Position numbers and translations under genes: made by a program
Part shown: positions 8,577-16,549 of the stretch, piece after piece
Numbering within the stretch: position 1 is the stretch's first letter
Layout of the letters: each line of letters starts with the position of its first letter
Source: an uncultured Shimia sp.
Lineage (GTDB): Bacteria; Pseudomonadota; Alphaproteobacteria; Rhodobacterales; Rhodobacteraceae
Direction of reading: 5' to 3'
DNA: 64,000 bases
Assembly (NCBI RefSeq): GCF_947493595.1
Contig: NZ_CANLRL010000002.1
Span: forward strand, 186,001 to 250,000
The notes under the pieces: generated by a model
What the model saw: only the letters and a program-made list of their open reading frames with translations
Databases searched by the model: none
Told to the model about the DNA's origin: nothing

Positions 8577-9765
8577 TGCTTTTTCCTCGGAAGGGGGTGA
8601 CTTCGAGACGATCGGCATCTTCGATGCCAATCTCTTGGTTTGTGAGGTAGCAGGCCGGATCTTCGGCCCAGGGGTTGCCGGTCACTTGCAGTGCGCGAAT
8701 ACGGGTGTTGCCGCCGCAGACGTCTTTGATCGGGCAGGCACCACAGCGCCCCTCAAGTGGGCGTGGACGAGTGCGCAACGTGGCCAGCATTTGGTCCTCG
8801 CCGGTCCAAAGCTCGGAAAACGGTGTCGTTTTCACATTGCCCACAGTGTAGTCGGACCAATAGGTGTCCGGGTGCACCTTGCCCAAGAAGTCGATATTGG
8901 CGACGCCGAGACCGGAGGAATTTCCGCCCCAGGCCACCAAATGATCACGTAGATTAGAGACCAAATCAGCCGAAAAGCGCTCTTTGGCCCATTGCAGGAA
9001 GTATCCTGCGTCAGCATCGTTGTTGCCGGTCACGATATCGAGTTCCCGACCTCCATTGGCCGATTCCCAGGCGCGCTCCAGCAACAGATCCATACCCTTG
9101 CGGGTCATCAAATGATGCGCATCTTCACCGCGGTTCTTGTCGCCACGGCCAGCATACACCAGGTGAGAGAGGTAGAATTTGTCGACACCTTCATCGTCAC
9201 AGAGTTTCAGAAGATCCGGCAGATGATGTTGGGTTCCTTCGGTCAGGCAGAAGCGCAGGCCAACACGCACATTGCGTTTCTTTAGCTCGCGCACACCGCG
9301 CACTGCGTCGTCAAACGCCCCATCCACACCCCGGAACCAATCGTTGGTCTCGCCAATGCCATCAATGGAAATGCCTACATAGTTGAACCCAATCTCGGCC
9401 ACTTGATCCGCTGTCTCGCCATGAATCTTGGTGCCATTGGTCGAGAGCGCCAACACACGGGTCAGTTTGCGTGCCCGCTTGGCCAGAGGGAAGAGATACG
9501 GACTGTCCAGAGGTTCACCGCCGGACAGGATGATCGCCGGCACGCGGAATTGGCCGAGGTCTTCAAGCGTTTCAAACGCCTGTGCCTCGCTCAGCTCGCC
9601 GGGAAAATTCACATCAGCAGACACGGTGTAACAGTGACGACATTTCAGATTGCAGCGGCGAGTCAGGTTCCAGATCACCACCGGCTTTACCGGACCAGGG
9701 CCGCGACGCTTGCGCACCGGGGTCGGGTTGGCGAGCTGATGCATGTATTCGGTCAGACGGAACAT
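8551..9765 (-). CDS. nirJ: NirJ, radical SAM heme d1 biosynthesis protein
   Basis: A 404-residue radical SAM enzyme. CNLKCRHCY (Cys38, Cys42, Cys45) binds the SAM-dependent 4Fe-4S cluster, followed by the GGEP motif. A C-terminal SPASM-type cysteine set ([13 protein letters not shown] and a later Cys) would hold an auxiliary cluster. NirJ replaces the two propionates of didecarboxysiroheme by oxo groups in the cytoplasm. The gene starts two bases after the nirH stop. Confidence 0.96.
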   Translation of the reverse strand: MFRLTEYMHQLANPTPVRKRRGPGPVKPVVIWNLTRRCNLKCRHCYTVSADVNFPGELSEAQAFETLEDLGQFRVPAIILSGGEPLDSPYLFPLAKRARKLTRVLALSTNGTKIHGETADQVAEIGFNYVGISIDGIGETNDWFRGVDGAFDDAVRGVRELKKRNVRVGLRFCLTEGTQHHLPDLLKLCDDEGVDKFYLSHLVYAGRGDKNRGEDAHHLMTRKGMDLLLERAWESANGGRELDIVTGNNDADAGYFLQWAKERFSADLVSNLRDHLVAWGGNSSGLGVANIDFLGKVHPDTYWSDYTVGNVKTTPFSELWTGEDQMLATLRTRPRPLEGRCGACPIKDVCGGNTRIRALQVTGNPWAEDPACYLTNQEIGIEDADRLEVTPFRGKSNDPKHQFF

Positions 9766-9767
9766 GG

Positions 9768-10256
9768 TCAGTCTCCTTTCTTGCGCAACCGGAGGCCGGT
9801 CTTTTTCAGAATGCGCGTGGAATAGAGGGTGTCGGAAGCGCGTAAGGCATCGCCAAGGATGGCGACAATTTCCTGGCGCTTCTCTTCGACCTCTTCACGT
9901 GAAGAGCCGTGCACCATAGCAAAGAGGTTGTATGGCCAATCCGGCAGGGCACGGGGGCGCTCATAACTGTGGGTCACAAACGACAACGCGCCAATCTTTG
10001 GGCCCACTTCATTGAGTACCGCATCATCCACATCCCAGACGGTCATGCCATTGGCAGTCATACCCAGCTTGTAGTGGTTCGGCGCAGCGGCGATACGGCG
10101 GATGGCGCCACTTTCTTTCATCGCGGCAAGCCGGTCAGTGAGTTCGCTTTCTTCCAGATTTAGACTCTGTGCCACCTCAAGATAAGGCTGCGGCACCAAT
10201 GGCAGGCCACCTTGAAGAGCCTCGATAATGGCGCGATCTGTTGCGTCTATGCTCAT
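9768..10256 (-). CDS. nirH: NirH, siroheme decarboxylase subunit
   Basis: A 162-residue Lrp/AsnC-like protein with an N-terminal winged-helix-like fold and a C-terminal RAM-like domain ([21 protein letters not shown] region). NirD, L, G and H decarboxylate siroheme to 12,18-didecarboxysiroheme. The HSYER...WPYNLF pattern is shared with NirL-type subunits, so this is a NirH/NirL-class chain, paired with the preceding NirG. It overlaps nirG by four bases. Confidence 0.9.
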   Translation of the reverse strand: MSIDATDRAIIEALQGGLPLVPQPYLEVAQSLNLEESELTDRLAAMKESGAIRRIAAAPNHYKLGMTANGMTVWDVDDAVLNEVGPKIGALSFVTHSYERPRALPDWPYNLFAMVHGSSREEVEEKRQEIVAILGDALRASDTLYSTRILKKTGLRLRKKGD

Positions 10257-10705
10257 GCTGCCACCCTGAATCCAATGAAAAATTCTTGTAGTTTGGGGAA
10301 CTGGAAGACCTGCAAGCCAGTCTCGCCTTCGATCTTGTCAGCAGCTTTCTGAATCCCTGCTTTGGTGTCACAGCCAAGCACAAACCACATGTTCAGCTTG
10401 TGGGAGCGCTCATAGTTGTGGGCCACTTCAAGGTGCGCGTTCACCAGGTCGTTGACCTCGTCAAACCGATCCTGCGGCACTTCCATCGCGCAGAGACAAA
10501 ACGCTCCCCCCATGCGCACCGCATCAAAGAAGGGACCAAAGCGGGTCAAAACGCCACTTTCGCGCATGGATTTTACGCGGGTGAGCAACTCGTCTTCGGT
10601 GATCCCCAGCTCTTCCGCCAGCGGTAGAAATGGCCGGTTGGTCAGCGGTAAATCGTCCTGCAGCGCGTTTACCAGCGCACGGTCGATGTCATCTAGCTGG
10701 CTCAT
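10253..10705 (-). CDS. nirG: NirG, siroheme decarboxylase subunit
   Basis: A 150-residue Lrp-like protein of the siroheme decarboxylase family (start MSQLDDIDRALV). The RFGPFFDAVRMGGAFCLCAM and NYERSHKLNMWFV segments are typical of NirD/NirG chains. The ATG at 10705 overlaps the nirDL stop (ATGA); a longer frame to 10864 is rejected because it lies wholly inside nirDL. It should form a decarboxylase complex with NirH. Confidence 0.9.
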   Translation of the reverse strand: MSQLDDIDRALVNALQDDLPLTNRPFLPLAEELGITEDELLTRVKSMRESGVLTRFGPFFDAVRMGGAFCLCAMEVPQDRFDEVNDLVNAHLEVAHNYERSHKLNMWFVLGCDTKAGIQKAADKIEGETGLQVFQFPKLQEFFIGFRVAA

Positions 10706-11700
10706 GCGGGCACCCCTTTGGCTTGGTCGATCACCGCGCCTTTTTGGCGAAAACAGCGAGTGGAGAAGAGGACTTCGTGATCCACGTCTTGCAGCTCTGA
10801 AAGCACTTCGGCTTTGGCCAATACCGCCAGAGCATCTGCACGCGATTGCGCGTGGATCATGCAATAAAGCCGGTAGGGCCAGACATCCGGCACCGGGCGA
10901 CGCTCATAACACAGCGTGATGCCTGGCAGCGCGGCCAATTGTTTGCCCGCTGCTTTCACCTGGTCCTGAGGCAACTTCCAGACCACCATGGCATTGGATT
11001 TCCAACCCAAAGTCCGGTGCCGTACAATCACACCAAGGCGGGACAGGATACCCGCTTCAGTCAATGCGGCAACGCGCTCCATCACGTCGCTCTCACTGCG
11101 ATGCAGTTGATCCGCGATGACCTTATACGGCGCTTCGGTCAACGGCATGCCAATAGACAAGATATTCATCAGCGCCTTGTCACCCTCAACAATTGCAGAG
11201 GGATCAGCCGTGCGTTTGGCGGGATGACAAATGGGGGCGCCGCCGGAGGTCATTTTAAAGCCAAGATCAATGTTAAACGGCTGTCTCAGGCGTAAGTCCA
11301 TCACCCGCAGGCCGGTGCGCTGTGCAATGCGGTCCAGCAGATCATCCACCGCGTCGCGATCGGAGCCGGTTGCCACAAACCAGAGGTTCCAGTGGTTTTC
11401 CCGCTCATAGGAATGGTTGACGCCCGGTTCTTGATTGATGATGGCGGCCACTTCTTCCACGCGCCCTTGTGGCGCGGCGACGGCCGCCAAAGTGGAGGCG
11501 GAGAGCGTGTTGGGCGCGCAGGTGGCACCCACGCGGGTGATACGGCCTTCGTTGCGCAGCGCGATCAGGCGCTCCAGCACGTCGGCTTCACTTGTACCCA
11601 AGCTCTTCGCCAGTTCGGCAAAAGGTTTGGACACAATTGGAAAATCGCGCTGCCAATCATCCAGCAGCTGGCGATCTAGGATGTCAGCAACGTCTTGCAT
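10702..11700 (-). CDS. nirDL: NirDL, fused siroheme decarboxylase subunits
   Basis: A 332-residue protein made of two homologous Lrp-like halves. Residues 1-150 are NirD-like (RVGATCAPNTLSAS, SYERENHWNLWFVATG) and residues 170-332 are NirL-like (SRLGVIVRHRTLGW, CYERRPVPDVWPYRLYCMIH). The halves are joined by a short His/Pro-containing linker. This NirD-NirL fusion is known in Paracoccus. With NirG and NirH it removes the two acetate carboxyls of siroheme. It begins three bases after the nirF stop. Confidence 0.93.
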   Translation of the reverse strand: MQDVADILDRQLLDDWQRDFPIVSKPFAELAKSLGTSEADVLERLIALRNEGRITRVGATCAPNTLSASTLAAVAAPQGRVEEVAAIINQEPGVNHSYERENHWNLWFVATGSDRDAVDDLLDRIAQRTGLRVMDLRLRQPFNIDLGFKMTSGGAPICHPAKRTADPSAIVEGDKALMNILSIGMPLTEAPYKVIADQLHRSESDVMERVAALTEAGILSRLGVIVRHRTLGWKSNAMVVWKLPQDQVKAAGKQLAALPGITLCYERRPVPDVWPYRLYCMIHAQSRADALAVLAKAEVLSELQDVDHEVLFSTRCFRQKGAVIDQAKGVPA

Positions 11701-11703
11701 CGC

Positions 11704-12852
11704 TCAGAGCCCCGTCCGGTGCGCACGCGCGGTGAAGAAGATACCCGAGGGGCTGTCCGCATCAATCTCGCGCAGCAGCTCGAAGGAGTGGGTGTCGTAG
11801 ACCTTCACTTTGTTTTCATCGCGCACACTCAGCCAAATCTCGTGGCCGCGTGGAGTGAATTCCATGTGCAACACCGCGGGACCCGGCTTGAACTCGTGGA
11901 TGATCTCTTTGCTCACGCTGTCGATCACCTGAATGGTGTCGTTCATTGGGTGTGCAAAGTTCACCCAAACCTGACGCCCATCCGGCCGCGCCATGGCAAA
12001 CACCGGCTGCGAGTAGGTTTTTGTGCGCGCGGTCTCTTCCAGCGTGTTGGCATCGATCCAGAGAACCTCGTGGTGGCCGACTGCTGGCAGGACAAATTCA
12101 GACCCTGTTAAGGCCCAACCTTCCAAGTGTGGCATCTTGTAAACCGGCATTTCTTCCTGTCCGCGGCCATAATTTGGCAACACGCGGATCGGTTTGGGAT
12201 CGTCTTCCCAAAGGTCCAGCGCGGTCAGGCCATCCTCGCCAAATAGGCCAGTGATGTAGGTGCGCCCGTTGCCGGTGATCAGCGCGTCATAGGGGTTTTC
12301 CCCCATGTCAGGGATTTTGGTGATCTGCATCTCGGATCCCGACAGATCAGCAATCCAGGTCTCGCCCGTGTCCCACATCGTAAAGACGAACCGGCGCCCC
12401 GGTGCGTCCACAAGACCAATGGTTTTGCTGTCTGTCGGAATGTCTGCGACCAATTCCAGCGTGTCGGCATCAAAGATACGCACACCGCCGGGTTCATAGT
12501 TGGACACGGCAACCAATTTGCCGTCATCCGAAATGGCGCCGCCAATAGAGTTGCCGGCCTGCACCACGCGGTTGGCGATCTTGCGCTCCACGATGTCAAC
12601 TTTGGTCAAGCCGCCATCACGCCCAAAGACATAGGCGTAGCGTTCATCCGAGGAGTAAACCATCGAGGCGTGCGACAGATCCCCCAGCCCTTCGATCCGG
12701 GCCAGAGAGGCGCGCTCGGATTGATCCACCAGAAGCACGGATCCGTTGGCGCGCTCGATGATGAGACCCAGATCGCCGGTGGCGATGGTCTCTGCAAAGG
12801 CAGCAGTGCCCAGAGCGGCGGCAATAGCCAGAGCGGAAATCAGGCTTTTCAT
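11704..12852 (-). CDS. nirF: NirF, heme d1 biosynthesis propeller protein
   Basis: A 382-residue periplasmic beta-propeller protein with a signal peptide (SALAIAAALGTAAFA). It resembles the d1-binding domain of NirS but lacks the cytochrome c domain. NirF acts late in heme d1 synthesis and interacts with NirS and NirN. The ATG at 12852 overlaps the nirC stop (ATGA); the frame to 12921 lies inside nirC. The conserved GRDG, SNYEPG and FTPRGHEIW repeats mark the propeller blades. Confidence 0.94.
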   Translation of the reverse strand: MKSLISALAIAAALGTAAFAETIATGDLGLIIERANGSVLLVDQSERASLARIEGLGDLSHASMVYSSDERYAYVFGRDGGLTKVDIVERKIANRVVQAGNSIGGAISDDGKLVAVSNYEPGGVRIFDADTLELVADIPTDSKTIGLVDAPGRRFVFTMWDTGETWIADLSGSEMQITKIPDMGENPYDALITGNGRTYITGLFGEDGLTALDLWEDDPKPIRVLPNYGRGQEEMPVYKMPHLEGWALTGSEFVLPAVGHHEVLWIDANTLEETARTKTYSQPVFAMARPDGRQVWVNFAHPMNDTIQVIDSVSKEIIHEFKPGPAVLHMEFTPRGHEIWLSVRDENKVKVYDTHSFELLREIDADSPSGIFFTARAHRTGL

Positions 12853-13154
12853 GGTGTCTTTCCTTTTAACAAATAGTCCGCAATCCAAGTGGCTTCTTCC
12901 TCCGTGAGGAGGGGGCGCCATGGCGGCATCGCAGTGTCCGGAATACCGTCGAGGATCACGGTCTTAAGCCCCTCGGCGTCGTAGTGTTCGATGGTCTCAG
13001 GCCGGATGTCCGGCCCCAGACCGCCTTTCAGCGTCAACCCATGGCACGAGCCGCAATCCTGCAGTACAAACCGCTCCAGCTTGACCGGGTCCAACGTGGG
13101 CTCCCCGGCAGCAGCGGTGCCTGCAAGGAGCAGCAATGCCAGAAGGTTACGCAT
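12849..13154 (-). CDS. nirC: NirC, small cytochrome c of the nir operon
   Basis: A 101-residue periplasmic monoheme c-type cytochrome. Signal peptide residues 1-16 are followed by CGSCH (Cys34-His38), and Met in the DTAMPPW segment is the probable sixth ligand. NirC can donate electrons to NirS and may take part in heme d1 maturation. The ATG at 13154 overlaps the nirE stop by eight bases. Spacing puts nirE-C-F-DL-G-H-J-N in one transcript. Confidence 0.93.
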   Translation of the reverse strand: MRNLLALLLLAGTAAAGEPTLDPVKLERFVLQDCGSCHGLTLKGGLGPDIRPETIEHYDAEGLKTVILDGIPDTAMPPWRPLLTEEEATWIADYLLKGKTP

Positions 13155-13911
13155 GGGCGGCGACCTCAATTTCCTGGCTCAACAAAGCAGTGTCATAAAG
13201 CGAGACAACCTTACCAATGACAAAGAGTGTTGGCGGTTTCAGGCCTGCATCGCGGGTGTCCTGTGCCACGCGATTGAGCGTGGACACCATGCGGCTTTCA
13301 TCCGCCGCAGAGACACGTGAAATCGCCATAACAGGGGTGGAGCCGGGAAGGCCTTCGGTCATGAGACCAACAGCAATCTGGCCGATGTTGGCGACGCCCA
13401 TGTAGACCACCAACGTCGTGTCCGGATCAGCCAGTTTTTTCCAATCGAGATCCAGCGCATTATCAGCCTGACGGTGGCCGGTGACATATTGTACGCCGGT
13501 TGCGAGGCCACGATGGGTCAACGGCACACCGGTCACGCTGGCGGCACCTTGGGCCGCTGTGATGCCGGGGGCGTATTCAATTTCGATGCCCTGTTCGATC
13601 AAATGTGCCGCTTCTTCAGACCCACGGCCAAAGATCAAAGGATCGCCGCCTTTGAGCCGCGCGACGGTGCGGCCTGCGAGCGCTTCTTCCGCAAGGATCT
13701 CATTAATGCGCTCTTGGGGAACTGTGTGGCATTTGGGGGATTTGCCCACAAAGATCATCTTGGCGTCCGGGTTGGCCATGGCAATGATCTCGTCAGAGAC
13801 AAGCCGATCATAGACCACGGCGTCCGCCTCTTTCAGCATACGGATGGCTTTTACGGTCATCAGCTCCGGGTCTCCGGGGCCTGCGCCAATCAGGTAAACT
13901 TTACCGGTCAT
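13147..13911 (-). CDS. nirE: NirE, uroporphyrinogen III C-methyltransferase
   Basis: A 254-residue SAM-dependent methyltransferase that makes precorrin-2 from uroporphyrinogen III, the entry to siroheme and heme d1. Visible are GAGPGDPELMT near the N-terminus, VVYDRLV, ARLKGGDPLIFGRG and GITAAQGAA, the SUMT/CobA hallmarks. The ATG at 13911 (MTGKVYLIG) is chosen over 13929 because GAGAGA precedes it. It lies first in the heme d1 cluster, which favours nirE over cobA. Confidence 0.92.
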   Translation of the reverse strand: MTGKVYLIGAGPGDPELMTVKAIRMLKEADAVVYDRLVSDEIIAMANPDAKMIFVGKSPKCHTVPQERINEILAEEALAGRTVARLKGGDPLIFGRGSEEAAHLIEQGIEIEYAPGITAAQGAASVTGVPLTHRGLATGVQYVTGHRQADNALDLDWKKLADPDTTLVVYMGVANIGQIAVGLMTEGLPGSTPVMAISRVSAADESRMVSTLNRVAQDTRDAGLKPPTLFVIGKVVSLYDTALLSQEIEVAAHA

Positions 13912-14070
13912 ATCTCTCTCGCTCGTCATCTTGTGGCTGGCTAATCACCACACGACACAGGCAAAGACGGCGCAAAATGCGCACTTACGAGACATTGCCA
14001 GCGGGTGAGGCTTGGGCCGGTTTATGAGAGCAAATTGGCGGGAATAGCGTGATGATTCCTTGACATATGC

Positions 14071-14098
14071 TAAGGCGCCCCACTTTTGGGACGCCTTA
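14071..14098. terminator. Hairpin between the cupredoxin gene and nirE
   Basis: TAAGGCGcCCC (14071-14081 region) pairs with GGGaCGCCTTA (14088-14098) with one mismatch. On the plus strand it is followed by TTATTTC. On the minus strand, the direction of the nir genes, there is no good T-run, so it would be a weak terminator or mRNA end-stabiliser. Confidence 0.5.
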
Positions 14099-14143
14099 TT
14101 TCATTGACAAAAACATCAATTGAAAATGTGGTTTTTCAGATGA

Positions 14144-14560
14144 TTACTTTGCCACCACCGTGACCATTCCAATCATCTTCTGAGTCTCCCAATGGGGGCC
14201 GCAAAGATAATCCTGATCACCTTCGGTCAAAAAGGTGAACTCGATCACCTCCTCTGGAAAAGCACGATCGCTTTCAGGCTCATCTGGCACTTTTACGCTG
14301 TGGCTGGTGCGCTTATCGACATTGGCCCAGCGCACAGTTGTGCCAACCGGCACTGTGATGGCGGCGGGGCAGAAATTGTATTTGTACATCTTCACCACAA
14401 CCACACCTTCAGCGTCAGCTGACGGGGCACCGAACATCTCGACATAGCGCTCTTCAGCCTCTGCACAGAGCGCTGCCGTATCCTCCTCCGCAAACGCAGA
14501 TGACGCCGCGCCAAGCGCGGCAACGAGAGGGAGGATTGGAGCGGTTTTCCGCATAAACAT
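14144..14560 (-). CDS. Periplasmic cupredoxin (plastocyanin/pseudoazurin-like)
   Basis: A 138-residue protein with a signal peptide (cut after AFA, residue 24) and a type 1 copper site: His87 (TSHSV), Cys120 and His123 (YLCGPHW) and Met129. The ligand spacing is C-X2-H-X5-M. The start at 14560 (MFMRKT) follows GGAAGGAA; a longer TTG frame to 14575 is unlikely. It lies 48 bases after the NirT-fusion gene and in the nirS direction, so it is probably an electron carrier to NirS. No cytochrome c551 gene is present here. It is not a close match to classical pseudoazurin by eye. Confidence 0.85.
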   Translation of the reverse strand: MFMRKTAPILPLVAALGAASSAFAEEDTAALCAEAEERYVEMFGAPSADAEGVVVVKMYKYNFCPAAITVPVGTTVRWANVDKRTSHSVKVPDEPESDRAFPEEVIEFTFLTEGDQDYLCGPHWETQKMIGMVTVVAK

Positions 14561-14622
14561 CAGATTTCCTTCCAATTAAAACGGAAAAACGGCGGCCAAT
14601 TTCTTGGCCGCCGCATTGGATG

Positions 14623-16443
14623 TTATTGGCCAACAACGTTGATGTCAGCATCTGCGCTGTCCAATGCCAGGCCCAAATTGAGCGTAACATGGTGGAAACG
14701 GGCGTCAGAGAAGTCATCGTGGATGGCAAACCCGACGGTGTAGGTTTTGCCAGCTTCCAGCGCGACATCACCTTCGCCACCAGCGAGAGGTCGGGAGAAC
14801 GTCACCGTCCAGGTGCCATCGGCGGACAGATTGGCTTCGCCCGCCATCTCACCTTTGTTCACCGTCCGGCTTTCCAGCAGGTAGCCATTTTCCGACGTGC
14901 CATCTGCATAGACACGCATCAGGTCCATGAAGGTGCCATCTGCCAGCAGCTGATCCACTTCGCCCTGTTCCTTCAGGTTGGCCCAGCCACCCTGTGCCTT
15001 GCCACGGCGACCTTTGACTTCCACCTTGGTACGGCTCTCGGTCAGGTATTTGGTGATTGAGTCGCTCACATTCAGACGACCAGCGGCATCCGCATTGGCG
15101 GCAATACCTTCGGCGCCCGGATCAAACGGCATGTAGGTGTTGTCTGCGTGACAAGTTGCCCAGCAGCCAACCTGCTCACCAAGCTCAATGCCGGTGCCAG
15201 TGATCATCATGCCCACCTTGATCTGGTTGTCGGGGTCCATCTTGCCACCGTCGACAAAGGGCACAGGGTTGTGACCTGCCTCTTCCCATTGCAGACGGAA
15301 ATAGACGTTTTCTCCGTCATGCGCCGCTTGCAACGTGGCCGGAATGGTGCCGCGCTTGCCTGGAATTGGCGTTGGTTCAAGCTCGTCCTTTTTGCCGCCG
15401 CCGCCAGCAACAATCTTATTCCCGATCGTTTCCAGCTCTTTGGCGTGACAGGTGGTGCATTGATCACCGCCTTTGGTGAGCGGACGGGCACCGCCGTGTG
15501 TGCTGCCGTTTTGCACCCACTCAAATGAGGCCTGACCAGGATAGAACAGGGTCAGATCCGCGCTATCGACGCCGTCCCAATTGACGTTGGCACCGACCGT
15601 GTCACCAGAGGCAGCCGGGGCTGCAGCAGCATCTCCGCCGGTATTGGCAGCGGCCAGTTCTGCTTCCACCTTGGCGCGCTCATCCGCACGTGCCGCAGCA
15701 ACCGCAGACTTCAGCTTCTCCTTAGCGGCAGCTGTTTCTGCTTTCTTCGCGGCCTCTTCTTCTGCTTCCTTGGCTTCAACCCGTGCAAGGCTTTCCATAT
15801 AGGCGGCTGGCACTTCGCGGATAAACTCTGGGTTTGGCGACTCCAGCACCTCCAGATACTCCTCGTCTGCACGATCACGCGCGTCGGAGTGGGCAATACC
15901 CTTGTGACAATCAATACAGGTTTGACCGGTTTTCATCGCATTCAAGTGCTGCGCCCGCGCCCGTGGTTTTTGGAACTCAGGCATCATGCTTTCAAAGTCA
16001 TGGCAGTTCCGACACTCAATGGAGTCGGTTTTTTTCATCCGCTCCCATTCGTTCATCGCCAGATGCAGACGTTTGGCCTCAAACTTCTCACGCGTGTTGA
16101 TGGTGCCGGTGATCTTGCCCCACACTTCACGAGAGGCTTTGATCTTACGGATAATTTTGTGCGTCCAGTCTTTGGGCACGTGGCAATCCGAACAAACCGC
16201 GCCGACACCGGAGCGGTTCACGTCGTGGATTGTGCCTTGGTATTCCTGATACACAAAGTCATTCATTTCGTGACAGGAGACGCAGAATTCTTTGCTGTTG
16301 GTGGCTTCCATGGCGGTGTTGAAACCACCCCAGAAGATAATGCCGGCCACAAAGACGCCTAGGATACCTGCAAGAGGCATTCCCCATATAAAATAGCGGC
16401 GCCAAATTGGGGCTTTTGGCTCTTGGTCATCGGACTTTGACAT
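14623..16443 (-). CDS. nirT: NirT/NapC-type tetraheme cytochrome fused to an ethylbenzene-dehydrogenase-like heme domain
   Basis: A 606-residue protein. Residues 17-40 are a membrane anchor. Residues 50-180 are a NapC/NirT quinol-oxidising tetraheme domain with CVSCH (54), CSDCH (84), CRNCH (144) and CIDCH (176). Residues 215-280 are an Ala/Glu/Lys-rich, probably coiled linker. Residues 290-606 form an extra periplasmic domain with CTTCH (329) and an atypical CWATCH (427-432). Its pattern (YFRLQWEEAGHNPVPF, GCWATCHAD, terminal FAIHDDFSDARFHHVTL) resembles the heme-binding gamma-type subunit of ethylbenzene dehydrogenase/DMSO-reductase relatives. NirT passes electrons from the quinol pool to cd1 nitrite reductase. 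ATG 16443 is preferred over 16449 for its spacing from CGGAG. Confidence 0.85.
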   Translation of the reverse strand: MSKSDDQEPKAPIWRRYFIWGMPLAGILGVFVAGIIFWGGFNTAMEATNSKEFCVSCHEMNDFVYQEYQGTIHDVNRSGVGAVCSDCHVPKDWTHKIIRKIKASREVWGKITGTINTREKFEAKRLHLAMNEWERMKKTDSIECRNCHDFESMMPEFQKPRARAQHLNAMKTGQTCIDCHKGIAHSDARDRADEEYLEVLESPNPEFIREVPAAYMESLARVEAKEAEEEAAKKAETAAAKEKLKSAVAAARADERAKVEAELAAANTGGDAAAAPAASGDTVGANVNWDGVDSADLTLFYPGQASFEWVQNGSTHGGARPLTKGGDQCTTCHAKELETIGNKIVAGGGGKKDELEPTPIPGKRGTIPATLQAAHDGENVYFRLQWEEAGHNPVPFVDGGKMDPDNQIKVGMMITGTGIELGEQVGCWATCHADNTYMPFDPGAEGIAANADAAGRLNVSDSITKYLTESRTKVEVKGRRGKAQGGWANLKEQGEVDQLLADGTFMDLMRVYADGTSENGYLLESRTVNKGEMAGEANLSADGTWTVTFSRPLAGGEGDVALEAGKTYTVGFAIHDDFSDARFHHVTLNLGLALDSADADINVVGQ

Positions 16444-16469
16444 GTCCATGCTCCGTTTTGGCTGTGGGT

Positions 16470-16488
16470 CGGTCCTTGTATTGGACCG
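16470..16488. other. Small hairpin in the nirS-nirT spacer
   Basis: CGGTCC (16470-16475) pairs with GGACCG (16483-16488) around a seven-base loop, just before the NirT-fusion start. It may protect the 5' end of the processed downstream mRNA. Confidence 0.4.
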
Positions 16489-16491
16489 GCG

Positions 16492-16524
16492 AAAAACAGA
16501 GGGGCGGGCGCCTGGCCCGCCCCT
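16492..16524 (-). terminator. Strong terminator-like hairpin after nirS
   Basis: AGGGGCGGGC (16500-16509) pairs perfectly with GCCCGCCCCT (16515-16524), a 10-bp GC-rich stem. On the minus strand it is followed by CTGTTTTTC. It would reduce read-through from nirS into the NirT-fusion gene and raise nirS mRNA relative to downstream genes. Confidence 0.8.
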
Positions 16525-16549
16525 CCTTTGGGATTTTTCGATCTGACCC

